The position numbers were made by a program, and so were the translations under genes. From Halomonas heilongjiangensis (lineage in GTDB: Bacteria; Pseudomonadota; Gammaproteobacteria; Pseudomonadales; Halomonadaceae), in assembly GCF_002879645.1 (NCBI RefSeq), contig NZ_PNRE01000085.1, positions 1 through 51,051 of the forward strand: a stretch of 51,051 bases of DNA, written 5' to 3'. Every line of letters starts with the position of its first letter. Position 1 is the stretch's first letter. Positions 26,751 through 34,796 of the stretch are shown in pieces. A model generated the notes under the pieces. That model searched no databases, had not been told where the DNA came from, and saw only the letters and a program-made list of their open reading frames with translations.

Positions 26751-27815
26751 ATGTCTCAACCGCTGCTTATCGGTATCAACGGCTTCGGGCGCATCGGACG
26801 GCTGACGCTGCGCAGCCTCTGGCCCCGCGTCGAGGCCGGCGAGGTCGAGATCGGCCGCATCAACGACCCGGGCGGCGACGTTGCCACCTTCGCCCACCTG
26901 CTGGAGTTCGACTCGGTGCATGGCCACTGGTCGCCGGGGCAGGGCATCGCCGCCGAGGAGGACGCCATCGTCATCGACGGCAAGCGGATCGGTTTCAGCG
27001 CCAATGTTGCCACCACCGACAGCGACTGGTCGGGCTGCGATGTGGTGATCGAGTGCTCCGGCAAGCTGAAGACCCGCGAGAAGCTGCAGGCCTACCTGGA
27101 TCAGGGCGTGGCGCGGGTGGTGGTCAGTGCGCCGATCAAGGAGGAGGGCGTGCTCAACGTGGTGATGGGCGTCAACGACGACCTGTATGACCCCGCGGCG
27201 CATCGCATCGTCACCGCGGCGAGCTGTACCACCAACTGCCTGGCGCCGGTGGTCAAGGTGATCCACGAGACCTACGGCATCCGCCACGGCTCGATGACCA
27301 CGGTGCACGATATCACCAACACCCAGGTCATCCTCGATGCCCCGAGCTCTCCCCGCAAACCCGACCTGCGCCGTTCGCGGGCCTGCGGCATGAGCCTGAT
27401 TCCCACCACCACCGGGTCTGCCAAGGCGATCACCGAGATCTTCCCCGAACTCGCCGGCAGGCTCAACGGCCATGCCATCCGCGTGCCCCTGGCCAACGCC
27501 TCGCTCACCGACATGGTCTTCGAACTCGCGCGCGAGGTGACGGTGGAGGAGGTCAACGCGGCGCTGAAGGCCGCGGCCGAGGGCGAACTGGCCGGCATCC
27601 TGGGCTATGAGGAGCGCCCGCTGGTCTCCATCGACTACCGCACCGACCCGCGCAGCTCGATCATCGATGCCCTTTCCACCATGGTGGTGAACGGTACCCA
27701 GCTCAAGCTCTACGCCTGGTACGACAACGAGTGGGGCTATGCCAACCGCACCGCCGAGCTGGCCCTGAAGGTGGGGCGGGGACAGGTAGAGAGGGTGCAG
27801 GTAGGCCGTGGCTGA
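26751..27815 (+). CDS. gap: ArsJ-associated glyceraldehyde-3-phosphate dehydrogenase
   Basis: A 354-residue GAPDH. The NAD-binding [10 protein letters not shown] is at residues 8-17, the catalytic cysteine is C159 in [11 protein letters not shown] and the partner histidine is H186 in TVHDITNTQ; the C-terminal [11 protein letters not shown] is intact. In ars clusters this enzyme adds arsenate to glyceraldehyde-3-phosphate to give unstable 1-arseno-3-phosphoglycerate, which ArsJ exports. Its coupling to arsJ (8-base overlap), the ArsR operator upstream and the absence of glycolytic neighbours mark it as the arsenic-dedicated copy. The ribosome site is GGAGAGG before the ATG at 26751. Confidence 0.93.
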   Translation: MSQPLLIGINGFGRIGRLTLRSLWPRVEAGEVEIGRINDPGGDVATFAHLLEFDSVHGHWSPGQGIAAEEDAIVIDGKRIGFSANVATTDSDWSGCDVVIECSGKLKTREKLQAYLDQGVARVVVSAPIKEEGVLNVVMGVNDDLYDPAAHRIVTAASCTTNCLAPVVKVIHETYGIRHGSMTTVHDITNTQVILDAPSSPRKPDLRRSRACGMSLIPTTTGSAKAITEIFPELAGRLNGHAIRVPLANASLTDMVFELAREVTVEEVNAALKAAAEGELAGILGYEERPLVSIDYRTDPRSSIIDALSTMVVNGTQLKLYAWYDNEWGYANRTAELALKVGRGQVERVQVGRG

Positions 27816-29031
27816 ATCCCTTGCCGCTCGGCTGCGCGGGCTGCCCGTCGAGGTCCGCCAGTACCTGTTGATCACCGGCAACTACTGGGCCTTTACCCTG
27901 ACCGACGGCGCCCTGCGCATGCTGGTGGTGCTGCACTTCCACCAGCTCGGCTACTCGCCGCTGGAAGTGGCGCTGCTGTTCCTCTTCTACGAGGCCTTCG
28001 GCGTGGTCACCAACCTGGTGGGCGGTTGGCTCGGCGCGCGCCTGGGGCTCAATCGCACCATGAACATGGGCCTTGGCCTGCAGATCGTCGCGCTGGCCAT
28101 GCTGATGGTGCCCGCCGCGGCGCTCACCGTGCCCTGGGTGATGGCCGCCCAGGCACTCTCGGGGATCGCCAAGGACCTCAACAAGATGAGCGCCAAGAGC
28201 GCGGTCAAGGTGCTGGTGCCCAAGGACAGCCCCAGCGCCGGCAGCGCCCTCTACCGCTGGGTGGCGATCCTCACCGGCTCGAAGAACGCCCTCAAGGGCG
28301 CCGGCTTCTTCCTCGGCGGCCTGCTGCTGACCCTGATCGGCTTTCAAGGCGCGGTCGGCGTCATGGCGCTGATGCTCGTGGGTGTGTTGGGCTTGTCGCT
28401 GGTGCGCCTCAAGGCCGACCTGGGGCGCCAGAAGCACAAGCCGAAGTTCCGCGAGGTGTTCTCCAAGTCGCGGGCCATCAACGTGCTGGCGGCGGCGCGG
28501 CTCTGCCTGTTCGCCTCGCGCGACGTGTGGTTCGTGGTGGCCCTGCCGGTCTTCCTCTTTGAGCAGCACGGCTGGAGCCACTGGACGGTGGGCGGGTTGC
28601 TGGCGATCTGGGTGATCGGCTACGGCGGCGTGCAGACCCAGGCGCCGCGCCTCACCGGCCTGGTCAAGGGCGGGGCACGCGGGGTCACGGTGTTCTGGGC
28701 CCTGGCGCTGGCCGGCCTGCCGGCACTGCTGGCGCTGCTGCCGCTGGCCCAGGTGGGCTGGCTGGTGGCGGGGCTGCTGGCCTTCGGCGTGCTGTTCGCC
28801 ATCAACTCCAGCTGGCACAGCTACCTGATCGTGCACTACGCCCGGGCCGACGGCGTCTCCATGGACGTCGGCTTCTACTACATGGCCAACGCCATGGGCC
28901 GGTTGCTGGGCACGCTGCTCTCCGGCTGGGTCTACCAGGTCTTCGGGCTTGCCGCCTGCCTGTGGATCTCGGCGGCGCTGGTGGTGGCCAGTGCGGCGCT
29001 GGCCCTGGCGCTGCCGCGCCAGCACGCATGA
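27808..29031 (+). CDS. arsJ: Organoarsenical efflux MFS transporter ArsJ
   Basis: A 407-residue, about 11-12-helix major facilitator. The N-terminal stretch [19 protein letters not shown] and the following [20 protein letters not shown] are characteristic of ArsJ. ArsJ expels 1-arseno-3-phosphoglycerate made by the neighbouring GAPDH; the compound then falls apart outside to arsenate, conferring arsenate resistance without reduction. The GTG start at 27808 overlaps the GAPDH stop by eight bases. arsR follows after about 70 bases on the same strand. No arsC reductase is in the window. Confidence 0.93.
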   Translation: MAESLAARLRGLPVEVRQYLLITGNYWAFTLTDGALRMLVVLHFHQLGYSPLEVALLFLFYEAFGVVTNLVGGWLGARLGLNRTMNMGLGLQIVALAMLMVPAAALTVPWVMAAQALSGIAKDLNKMSAKSAVKVLVPKDSPSAGSALYRWVAILTGSKNALKGAGFFLGGLLLTLIGFQGAVGVMALMLVGVLGLSLVRLKADLGRQKHKPKFREVFSKSRAINVLAAARLCLFASRDVWFVVALPVFLFEQHGWSHWTVGGLLAIWVIGYGGVQTQAPRLTGLVKGGARGVTVFWALALAGLPALLALLPLAQVGWLVAGLLAFGVLFAINSSWHSYLIVHYARADGVSMDVGFYYMANAMGRLLGTLLSGWVYQVFGLAACLWISAALVVASAALALALPRQHA

Positions 29032-29102
29032 AGCGGGCCGCTGTCGGCCTGTGCCCCCTTCCCGTAGAATGACAGGGATCGATCACCGTGGTGGAGACTG
29101 CC

Positions 29103-29456
29103 TTGACACTGCTGGAACCGGTTCGCTTCTTCAAGTGCCTGGCGGATGACACCCGCCTGATGCTGCTGCTGTTGATCCAGGTCGAGGAGGAGCTCTGCGT
29201 CTGCGAGATGACCCATGCCCTGGAGCAGTCCCAGCCCAAGGTATCGCGGCACCTGGCGCAGCTGCGCCGCTGTGGCCTGCTCAATGACCGCCGCGAGGGG
29301 CAGTGGGTCTACTACAGCCTCGCGCCCGGGCTCCCCGGCTGGGCGATCACCACCCTGCAGGCCGCCGCGCAGGGCGAGGCGGCCAGGCTCGGCGAATGTC
29401 GGTCGCGGCTCGGGGACATGGGGAATCGCCCCGAGCGACGCCTGGCCTTGTGCTGA
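29103..29456 (+). CDS. arsR: Arsenic-responsive repressor ArsR
   Basis: A 117-residue winged-helix repressor of the ArsR/SmtB family. FFKCLADDTRLMLLLLI opens the fold; ELCVCEM carries the C-x-C pair that binds arsenite in the helix before the recognition helix (SQPKVSRHLAQLRRCGLL). The third cysteine of the E. coli-type site (CVCDLC) is replaced, so As(III) would be held by the pair plus another ligand. The TTG at 29103 is favoured by GGAG at 29093-29096 with 6-base spacing; GTG at 29088 is the longer alternative. It likely acts on both operators flanking this cassette. Converges on the MFS gene with 37 bases between. Confidence 0.88.
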   Translation: MTLLEPVRFFKCLADDTRLMLLLLIQVEEELCVCEMTHALEQSQPKVSRHLAQLRRCGLLNDRREGQWVYYSLAPGLPGWAITTLQAAAQGEAARLGECRSRLGDMGNRPERRLALC

Positions 29457-29493
29457 GCGAGGACGTCACGACTGGTGACGCCGCGCCCCGGTC

Positions 29494-30702
29494 TCAGCGT
29501 GTGGGCGTGCCGGCATCGGGATGGGCTTCGAGCTCCATGAGGCCGCGCAGCGCCAGGAGTCCGAGCAGCGGTCCCGGCAGCAGCCACCACAGCACCCAGG
29601 TGCCCTGCAGGCTCCACAGCGTGGTGGTCAGCGAGATCGCCGGGATGGTCAGGGCGAAGCCCACCGCGTTCATCACCGCCAGGGTCGAGCCGATCCGCTC
29701 CCGTGGCGCGGTGGCCGCGGCCAGGGCCGAGAACTGCGGCGAGTCGGCGATGACGGTCAGTCCCCACACGCCGAGCAGACCCAGCAACAGCTCGGGGGGT
29801 GCCCCGGGCAGCAGGGGGTAGGCCAGGCAGATCATCCCCGAGGTGGCCAGGGCCCGGCGCGCCACCCAGAGGCTGCCCCGCCGGCGGCTCAGGCTGCCGC
29901 CGCCCACGCAGCCGATGAGCCCCAGGGCGATGATCCCGAACGACAGCCAGGAGACCAGACCCGGTGGCGCGGTGAGTCGCTCGACCTCGCGCATGACCAG
30001 GAAGGGGGTCAGCATCCAGAAGGCGTAGAGCTCCCAGCAGTGGCCGAAGTAGCCGCCGGCCACGGCACGAAAGCGCCGCTCGCGCAGGGCGGCGAGACCA
30101 TCGAGCAGTCGAACCTTGCCGCCCGGTGGGGGCAGGTGGGGGCCGTCGCCCAGGGCGAGGACCATGGCGCCGCCCACCAGGGCCAGGGTCGAGGCGCCGA
30201 GCAGCGGCCACTCCCAGGGCAGCCCCAGGGTGGAGCCCCGCAGCAGGTGGGGCAGGGCGGTGCCCAGGGTGAGCATGCCGACCAGCCAGGCGAGTGCCGC
30301 GCCGGTGTGCCTTGGCGTCCAGCCGATCACCAGCTTCATGCCCAGCGGATAGATGCCGGCCAGGCAGAGCCCGGTCGCGAAGCGCAGCAGCAAGTCGAGA
30401 GGCGGATGAGCCGCCGCCAGCACGAAACCGCCGTTGACCAGGGCGCCGGCCAGGCAGGAGGCGGCGAAGATGCGGCTGGCGCGGAAGCGGTCGGCGAGCC
30501 CGGTGGCGGCGATGGTCAGGGTGCCGACGATGAAGCCGGCCTGGACCGTCAGAGTCAAGCGACCCAGATCGGCCTCGGAGAGCCCCAGGTCGCGGGACAG
30601 CGACAGTCCCACGCCGTTGACGCTGAACCACAGCGAGGTGCCGCAGAGCTGGGCCAGGACGATGACGGCCAGCGGGTATCGTTGCCACGGGGAAGTCTTC
30701 AT
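29494..30702 (-). CDS. MFS transporter of unknown substrate in the acr3 operon
   Basis: A 402-residue, 12-helix major facilitator that I cannot assign to a substrate. LAQLCGTSLWFSVNGVG forms helix 1, TGLADRFRASRIFAASCLAG covers loop 2-3, and GLCLAGIYPLGMKLVIGW helix 5. The overall look is of the NimT/CynX-like and related MFS groups rather than ArsJ or ArsB. It is the second gene of the acr3 transcript (62 bases after the acr3 stop) and thus probably under the same ArsR operator. An arsenical or related compound is a reasonable guess for its cargo, but it is only inferred from position. GAGG precedes the ATG at 30702. Confidence 0.75.
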   Translation of the reverse strand: MKTSPWQRYPLAVIVLAQLCGTSLWFSVNGVGLSLSRDLGLSEADLGRLTLTVQAGFIVGTLTIAATGLADRFRASRIFAASCLAGALVNGGFVLAAAHPPLDLLLRFATGLCLAGIYPLGMKLVIGWTPRHTGAALAWLVGMLTLGTALPHLLRGSTLGLPWEWPLLGASTLALVGGAMVLALGDGPHLPPPGGKVRLLDGLAALRERRFRAVAGGYFGHCWELYAFWMLTPFLVMREVERLTAPPGLVSWLSFGIIALGLIGCVGGGSLSRRRGSLWVARRALATSGMICLAYPLLPGAPPELLLGLLGVWGLTVIADSPQFSALAAATAPRERIGSTLAVMNAVGFALTIPAISLTTTLWSLQGTWVLWWLLPGPLLGLLALRGLMELEAHPDAGTPTR

Positions 30703-30764
30703 CGCCTCATCCTCGCCTTCGGGGGGCGGCAAGGCAATGCTCCCTGAGTCGAGGGTTTCCCGAT

Positions 30765-31850
30765 TCAGCGACTCGACGGCTCGGGAAAGCGGTCTCGGGT
30801 GGCGTTGGCGATGCGCACCAGCGCCAGCATCAGCGGCACCTCCACCAGCACGCCCACCACGGTGGCCAGCGCCGCCCCGGACTGCAGCCCGAACAGCGCG
30901 ATGGCGGCGGCCACCGCCAGCTCGAAGAAGTTGCTGGCGCCGATCATCGCCCCGGGGGCGGCCACGTTGTGGGGCACCTGCCAGGCCTTGGCCCAGCCAT
31001 AGGCGATGAAGAAGATCAGGAAGGTCTGGAGGATCAGCGGGATGGCGATCAGCACGATATGCAGTGGCGCCTCGAGAATCACCTCTCCCTGAAAGGCAAA
31101 CAGCAGCACCAGGGTAATGATGAGTCCAACAGGTGTGACTGGACCAACGCGCTTCATGAAGACGTTGTCGTACCAGTCGGGGCCGTGGCGGGCGATCAGG
31201 GTGCGGCGGGTCAGGTAGCCGGCGGCCAAGGGAATCACGATGTAGAGCACCACCGACAGGGCCACCGTGTCCCAGGGCACCTGGATGTTCGACACGCCGA
31301 GCAGAAACACCACGATGGGCGCGAAGGCGAACAGCATGATCAGGTCGTTGAGCGCCACCTGCACCAGGGTGTAGGCGGCATCGCCGCGGGTCAGGAAGCT
31401 CCACACGAAGACCATGGCGGTGCAGGGCGCCGCGCCGAGCAGGATGGCGCCGGCCAGGTACTGGCTGGCCAGTTCCTGGGGAATGAACGGGCGAAAGATC
31501 ACCATCAGGAACAGCCAGGCGATGGCGAACATGGTGAAGGGCTTGATCAGCCAGTTCACCGTGGTGGTGATGACGAGTCCCTTGGGCTGGCGGCGCACGC
31601 CGAGCACGGCGGCGAAGTCGATCTGCGCCATCATCGGAAAGATCATCGCCCAGATCAGCACCGCCACCGGGATCGACACCTGGGCGACCTCGAAGCGCGA
31701 CAGGGTCTCGGGAATCGCCGGGGCGAACTGGCCGAGCAGCACGCCGGCGACGATGGCCAGCGCCACCCAGAGGGAGAGAAAGCGCTCGAACAGGCCCATG
31801 CCCTCGGCGGAGCTCGGTGCCGTCGTGCTGGAGCGGGGCGTCATGGTCAT
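30765..31850 (-). CDS. acr3: ACR3 family arsenite efflux transporter
   Basis: A 361-residue, 10-helix arsenite permease of the ACR3 (BART superfamily) type. Key features: essential cysteine in LLGAAPCTAMVFVWSFL, NDLIMLFAFAP, and the conserved glutamate in GASNFFELAVA. It expels As(III) by the proton gradient. Upstream lies an ArsR operator between -35- and -10-like sequences. The ATG at 31850 starts MTMTPRSS and leaves a usual-length protein; the ribosome site there is weak, so another start nearby remains possible. The unassigned MFS gene follows in the same operon. Confidence 0.93.
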   Translation of the reverse strand: MTMTPRSSTTAPSSAEGMGLFERFLSLWVALAIVAGVLLGQFAPAIPETLSRFEVAQVSIPVAVLIWAMIFPMMAQIDFAAVLGVRRQPKGLVITTTVNWLIKPFTMFAIAWLFLMVIFRPFIPQELASQYLAGAILLGAAPCTAMVFVWSFLTRGDAAYTLVQVALNDLIMLFAFAPIVVFLLGVSNIQVPWDTVALSVVLYIVIPLAAGYLTRRTLIARHGPDWYDNVFMKRVGPVTPVGLIITLVLLFAFQGEVILEAPLHIVLIAIPLILQTFLIFFIAYGWAKAWQVPHNVAAPGAMIGASNFFELAVAAAIALFGLQSGAALATVVGVLVEVPLMLALVRIANATRDRFPEPSSR

Positions 31851-31886
31851 GGGTGCTACCGTCGGTTGGAGATGAAGTGCGAACAG

Positions 31887-31913
31887 AATATATGCCTTTC
31901 CATATGTCTTCAA
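31887..31913 (-). promoter_or_regulatory. acr3 promoter with ArsR operator
   Basis: ATATATG (31888-31894), spacer CCTTTC, CATATGT (31901-31907) is the second copy of the palindrome found before GAPDH-arsJ, differing at one arm base. On the minus strand a -35-like TTGAAG (31913-31908) lies just upstream and a T-rich -10-like stretch (TATATT/TATTCT) inside or just after the palindrome, so a bound repressor would block the promoter. Confidence 0.7.
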
Positions 31914-31950
31914 TCGATCGGCTCGTCGAGCCACATCGATCGCATGGCGC

Positions 31951-31959
31951 TGCTATGAT
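31951..31959 (+). promoter_or_regulatory. Extended -10 promoter for the ABC pair
   Basis: TGCTATGAT is an extended -10 element (TG-n-TATGAT). No good -35 stands 17 bases upstream. It lies 38 bases before the TTG start of the ATPase gene and is divergent from the acr3 promoter. Confidence 0.4.
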
Positions 31960-31996
31960 CGGTCTCGCATGCCAGTCACCGTCATCGGGAGGCTCC

Positions 31997-32632
31997 TTGT
32001 CCGCCACCGCACCGCCCGCCACCGACTCCCTGCGACTCGATCGACTGGGGATCGGCGAGCTCGAGAGTGTCGATCTGGCCGTCGAGCCCGGCGAGATCCT
32101 CTGTCTTTCCGGGGCCAGTGGCGCGGGCAAGAGCCGGCTGCTGCGCGCCGTCGCCGACCTCGAGCCCCACCGCGGCGAGGTGTGGCTGGGCGAGCTGGCC
32201 CAGTCGGCGGTACCGGGTCACCGCTGGCGCCGGCGGGTGATGCTGGTGCCGGCGGAGAGCCACTGGTGGGCCGACGGCGTCGGCGAGCACCTTGCCGACC
32301 CCGGTGATCGCGATCTCGAGGCCCTGGGGTTCGACCGGGAGGTGCTGGGGTGGCAGGTGAGCCGGCTCTCGTCGGGCGAGAAGCAGCGCCTGGCGCTGCT
32401 GCGGGCGCTGTGTCGCGAGCCGGCGGCCCTGCTGCTCGACGAGCCCACCGCCAACCTGGACGACGCCACCGCGAGGCGCGTCGAGGCCTGGCTGGTGGAA
32501 AGGGTGCGCGAGCGCGGCTGGCCGGTGATCTGGGTCGCCCACGACCGGGCGCAGATCGGTCGGGTGGCGAGGCGTCACCTGCGGATCCATGGCGGTGGCC
32601 TGGTGGAAGAGGAGCAGGCCGCATGGACGTGA
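31997..32632 (+). CDS. fetA: ABC transporter ATP-binding protein, FetA (YbbL) type
   Basis: A 211-residue ABC ATPase. Walker A SGASGAGKS, signature LSSGEKQRLALLRAL, Walker B ALLLDEPTANLDD and the switch histidine in WVAHDRAQIG are all present. The short length and the coupled UPF0014 permease mark it as FetA/YbbL, which with FetB forms an exporter linked in E. coli to iron homeostasis. The TTG start at 31997 follows a GGGAGG site (31988-31993) at good distance. Its last codons overlap the permease gene. It is divergent from acr3, with the ArsR operator in the shared spacer; whether it responds to arsenic is unknown. Confidence 0.85.
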   Translation: MSATAPPATDSLRLDRLGIGELESVDLAVEPGEILCLSGASGAGKSRLLRAVADLEPHRGEVWLGELAQSAVPGHRWRRRVMLVPAESHWWADGVGEHLADPGDRDLEALGFDREVLGWQVSRLSSGEKQRLALLRALCREPAALLLDEPTANLDDATARRVEAWLVERVRERGWPVIWVAHDRAQIGRVARRHLRIHGGGLVEEEQAAWT

Positions 32633-33423
32633 TCGAGCTCTCCTGGTGGCAACTGGCCCTGGCGGCACTGATGGTGGTGGCGCTCGCCGGCTGCATGGCG
32701 GCGGCGCGACTGGGCATGAGCCGCAGCCTGCTCGTCGCCGCGGCGCGCACCGTGATCCAGCTGGCGCTGGTCGGCCTGGTGCTCGAGGCGTTGTTCGCGG
32801 CAGAGCGGCTGCACTGGGTGGCCTTGATGGCGCTGGGCATGCTGCTGATCGCCGGGCGCGAGGTGATGGCGCGCCAGAAGCGCCGGCTGCTCGGCGGCTG
32901 GGCCTTCGGCATCGGCACGGTGGCGATGTTCCTGTCGTCGTTCACCGTCACCGTGCTGACCCTGACGGTGATCATCGGCCCCGAGCCCTGGTACCGTCCC
33001 CAGTATGCGATTCCGCTGCTGGGCATGATGCTCGGCAATACCATGACCGGGGTGGCGCTGGCGCTCGATCGTCTTACCGAGACCGCCTGGCGTCAGCGCG
33101 CGGTGATCGAGAACCGGCTGATGCTCGGCCAGCGCTGGAAGGAGGCGATCGGCGACATCCGCCGCGAGGCGATGCGCAGCGGCCTGATGCCGATGATCAA
33201 CGCCATGGCCGCCGCCGGGGTGGTCAGCCTGCCGGGCATGATGACCGGCCAGATACTCGCCGGCAGCCCGCCGGCGCTGGCGGTGAAGTACCAGATCCTG
33301 ATCATGTTCACCATCACCCTGGGCACCGGCTTCGGTACCCTGGCCGCGGTGGCGGCGGGCAGCCGGCGGCTATTCGATGGGCGTGAGCGGCTACGGCTGG
33401 ATCGGCTGGCGGTGCCGAAATAG
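32623..33423 (+). CDS. fetB: ABC transporter permease, FetB (YbbM / UPF0014) type
   Basis: A 266-residue membrane protein with about seven hydrophobic helices. The UPF0014 features are clear: RTVIQLALVGLVLEALF, PLLGMMLGNTMTGVALALDRL, a long cytoplasmic loop with GQRWKEAIGDIRREAMRSGLMPMINAMAAAGVVSLPGMMTGQIL. The partner ATPase gene overlaps its ATG at 32623 by ten bases. E. coli FetAB is an iron-linked exporter that supports oxidative-stress resistance; the same is assumed here. The gene is followed by a long hairpin that separates it from the convergent thiolase gene. Confidence 0.87.
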   Translation: MDVIELSWWQLALAALMVVALAGCMAAARLGMSRSLLVAAARTVIQLALVGLVLEALFAAERLHWVALMALGMLLIAGREVMARQKRRLLGGWAFGIGTVAMFLSSFTVTVLTLTVIIGPEPWYRPQYAIPLLGMMLGNTMTGVALALDRLTETAWRQRAVIENRLMLGQRWKEAIGDIRREAMRSGLMPMINAMAAAGVVSLPGMMTGQILAGSPPALAVKYQILIMFTITLGTGFGTLAAVAAGSRRLFDGRERLRLDRLAVPK

Positions 33424-33424
33424 C

Positions 33425-33448
33425 GGCGCCCGCCGCAAGGCGGGCGCC
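33425..33448. terminator. Bidirectional hairpin between fetB and thiolase genes
   Basis: GGCGCCCGCC (33425-33434) pairs perfectly with GGCGGGCGCC (33439-33448) around a GCAA (GNRA) tetraloop. It sits between two convergent genes. There is no T-run on either strand, so it may act as a stabilising 3' end or a Rho-aided stop. Confidence 0.6.
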
Positions 33449-33467
33449 GGACAGGAGCGGGTCGCGA

Positions 33468-34655
33468 TCAGTCGACCAGTTCGACCGCCACCGCGGTGGC
33501 CTCGCCGCCGCCGATGCACAGGCTGGCGATGCCGCGCTTGCCGCCCCTGGTGCGCAGGGCATGGATCAGGGTGGCGATGATCCGCGAGCCGGTGGAGCCG
33601 ATGGGGTGGCCCTGGGCGCAGGCGCCGCCGAAGACGTTGACCTTGTCGTGGGGAATGTCGAGCCCGTCCATGGCTAGCAGGGTGACCACGGCGAAGGCCT
33701 CGTTGATCTCGAACAGGTCGACGTCACCGACGCGCCAGTCGAGCGTCTTCAGCAGCTTGTCGATGGCCCCCACCGGGGCGATGGTGAACTCGCTGGGGTG
33801 CTGGGAGTGGGTGCTGTGGCCGAGCATCCGCGCGATGGGCCTCGCGCCGAGCCTGTCGGCCGCCGCCTGGCTGGCCAGGATCAGCGCCGACGCGCCGTCG
33901 GAGATCGAACTGGAGTTGGCGGCGGTGATGGTGCCCTCCTTGGCGAAGGCCGGGCGCAGCGAGCGGATCTTGTCGAGCTTGGCCTGGAACGGCTGCTCGT
34001 CGTGATTCACCACGCTCTCGCCCTGGCGAGTGGTGACCGTGACCGGCACCATCTCGGCGTCCAGGTGGCCGGCGTTGGTGGCCGCCATGGCGCGCTCCAG
34101 CGAGGCGATGGCGAAGTCGTCGAGGCGCTCGCGGCTGTAGTCGCGGGAACTGGCGACCTCTTGGGCGAAGACCCCCATCAGCTTGCCGGTCTCGGCGTCC
34201 TCCAGGCCGTCGAGGAACATATGGTCCTTGAGCTCGCCGTGGCCAAGGCGATAGCCCGTCCGCGCCCTGGTCAGCACATGGGGCGCGTTGGACATGGACT
34301 CCATGCCGCCGGCGAGGATCAGCTCGCCGCTGCCGGCGCGGATCAGGTCGTGGGCCAGCATGGTGGCCTTCATGCCCGAACCGCACAGCTTGTTGATGGT
34401 GGTGGCGCCGATGCCATCGGGAATGCCGGCCTGGCGCATCGCCTGGCGGGCCGGGCCCTGCTTGACGCCGGCCGGCAGCACGCAGCCCAGGATGCCTTCG
34501 TCGATGGCATCGGGGGCGATCCCGGCGCGTTCGATGGCGGCGCGGATGGCGGCGGCGCCGAGCTGTGGCGCGGTGAGGCTGGAGAGGCTGCCGAGCATGC
34601 CGCCCATGGGGGTGCGGGCGGCGGAGAGGAAGACGATATCGTTGGACTGGCTCAT
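33468..34655 (-). CDS. Acetyl-CoA acetyltransferase (thiolase)
   Basis: A 395-residue thiolase II. The acyl-enzyme cysteine is C91 in INKLCGSGMKA, the second catalytic cysteine C380 in CIGGGEA, and the histidine H350 in GHPIGSTG; NEAFAVV is also present. It interconverts two acetyl-CoA with acetoacetyl-CoA, or cleaves short 3-ketoacyl-CoA. The ATG at 34655 precedes a frame of exactly family length. It is divergent from the TetR gene and shares with the synthetase gene at 35608 a near-identical 22-base operator, so it is probably part of the same catabolic regulon. Confidence 0.93.
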   Translation of the reverse strand: MSQSNDIVFLSAARTPMGGMLGSLSSLTAPQLGAAAIRAAIERAGIAPDAIDEGILGCVLPAGVKQGPARQAMRQAGIPDGIGATTINKLCGSGMKATMLAHDLIRAGSGELILAGGMESMSNAPHVLTRARTGYRLGHGELKDHMFLDGLEDAETGKLMGVFAQEVASSRDYSRERLDDFAIASLERAMAATNAGHLDAEMVPVTVTTRQGESVVNHDEQPFQAKLDKIRSLRPAFAKEGTITAANSSSISDGASALILASQAAADRLGARPIARMLGHSTHSQHPSEFTIAPVGAIDKLLKTLDWRVGDVDLFEINEAFAVVTLLAMDGLDIPHDKVNVFGGACAQGHPIGSTGSRIIATLIHALRTRGGKRGIASLCIGGGEATAVAVELVD

Positions 34656-34765
34656 GGTGGATACTCCCGGAGTAGCAGTGCGAGTGGTGCGATTATCGTT
34701 ATACGAGTTGCCGGCCCGGCGGCCAGGTCGCGTTGACCTGCCGTCGGGGCTGTGGTTTTCTCAGG

Positions 34766-34787
34766 GTCAACCAAGCAAGCGCTAGTG
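34766..34787. promoter_or_regulatory. Predicted TetR operator, copy 1 (thiolase/TetR spacer)
   Basis: Contains GTCAACC then A then AGCAAGCGCT, then A and G. Read in reverse, the site at 35474-35495 has GTCAACC-T-AGCAAGCGCT-T-G: 18 of 22 bases agree. CAAGCGCT(T/A)G forms the palindromic core. Positioned 9 bases before the TetR ATG and upstream of thiolase, it suits autoregulation and control of thiolase. Confidence 0.6.
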
Positions 34788-34796
34788 TAAACGTCG

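Noticed and set aside
26751..27815. Housekeeping glycolytic GAPDH
   Set aside because: Coupling to arsJ and the ArsR operator point to the arsenic-dedicated copy, though the sequence alone would allow either.
30703..32130. In-frame upstream extension of the minus-strand MFS gene
   Set aside because: It would run through acr3 in another frame; the real start at 30702 has its own ribosome site and a proper first helix.
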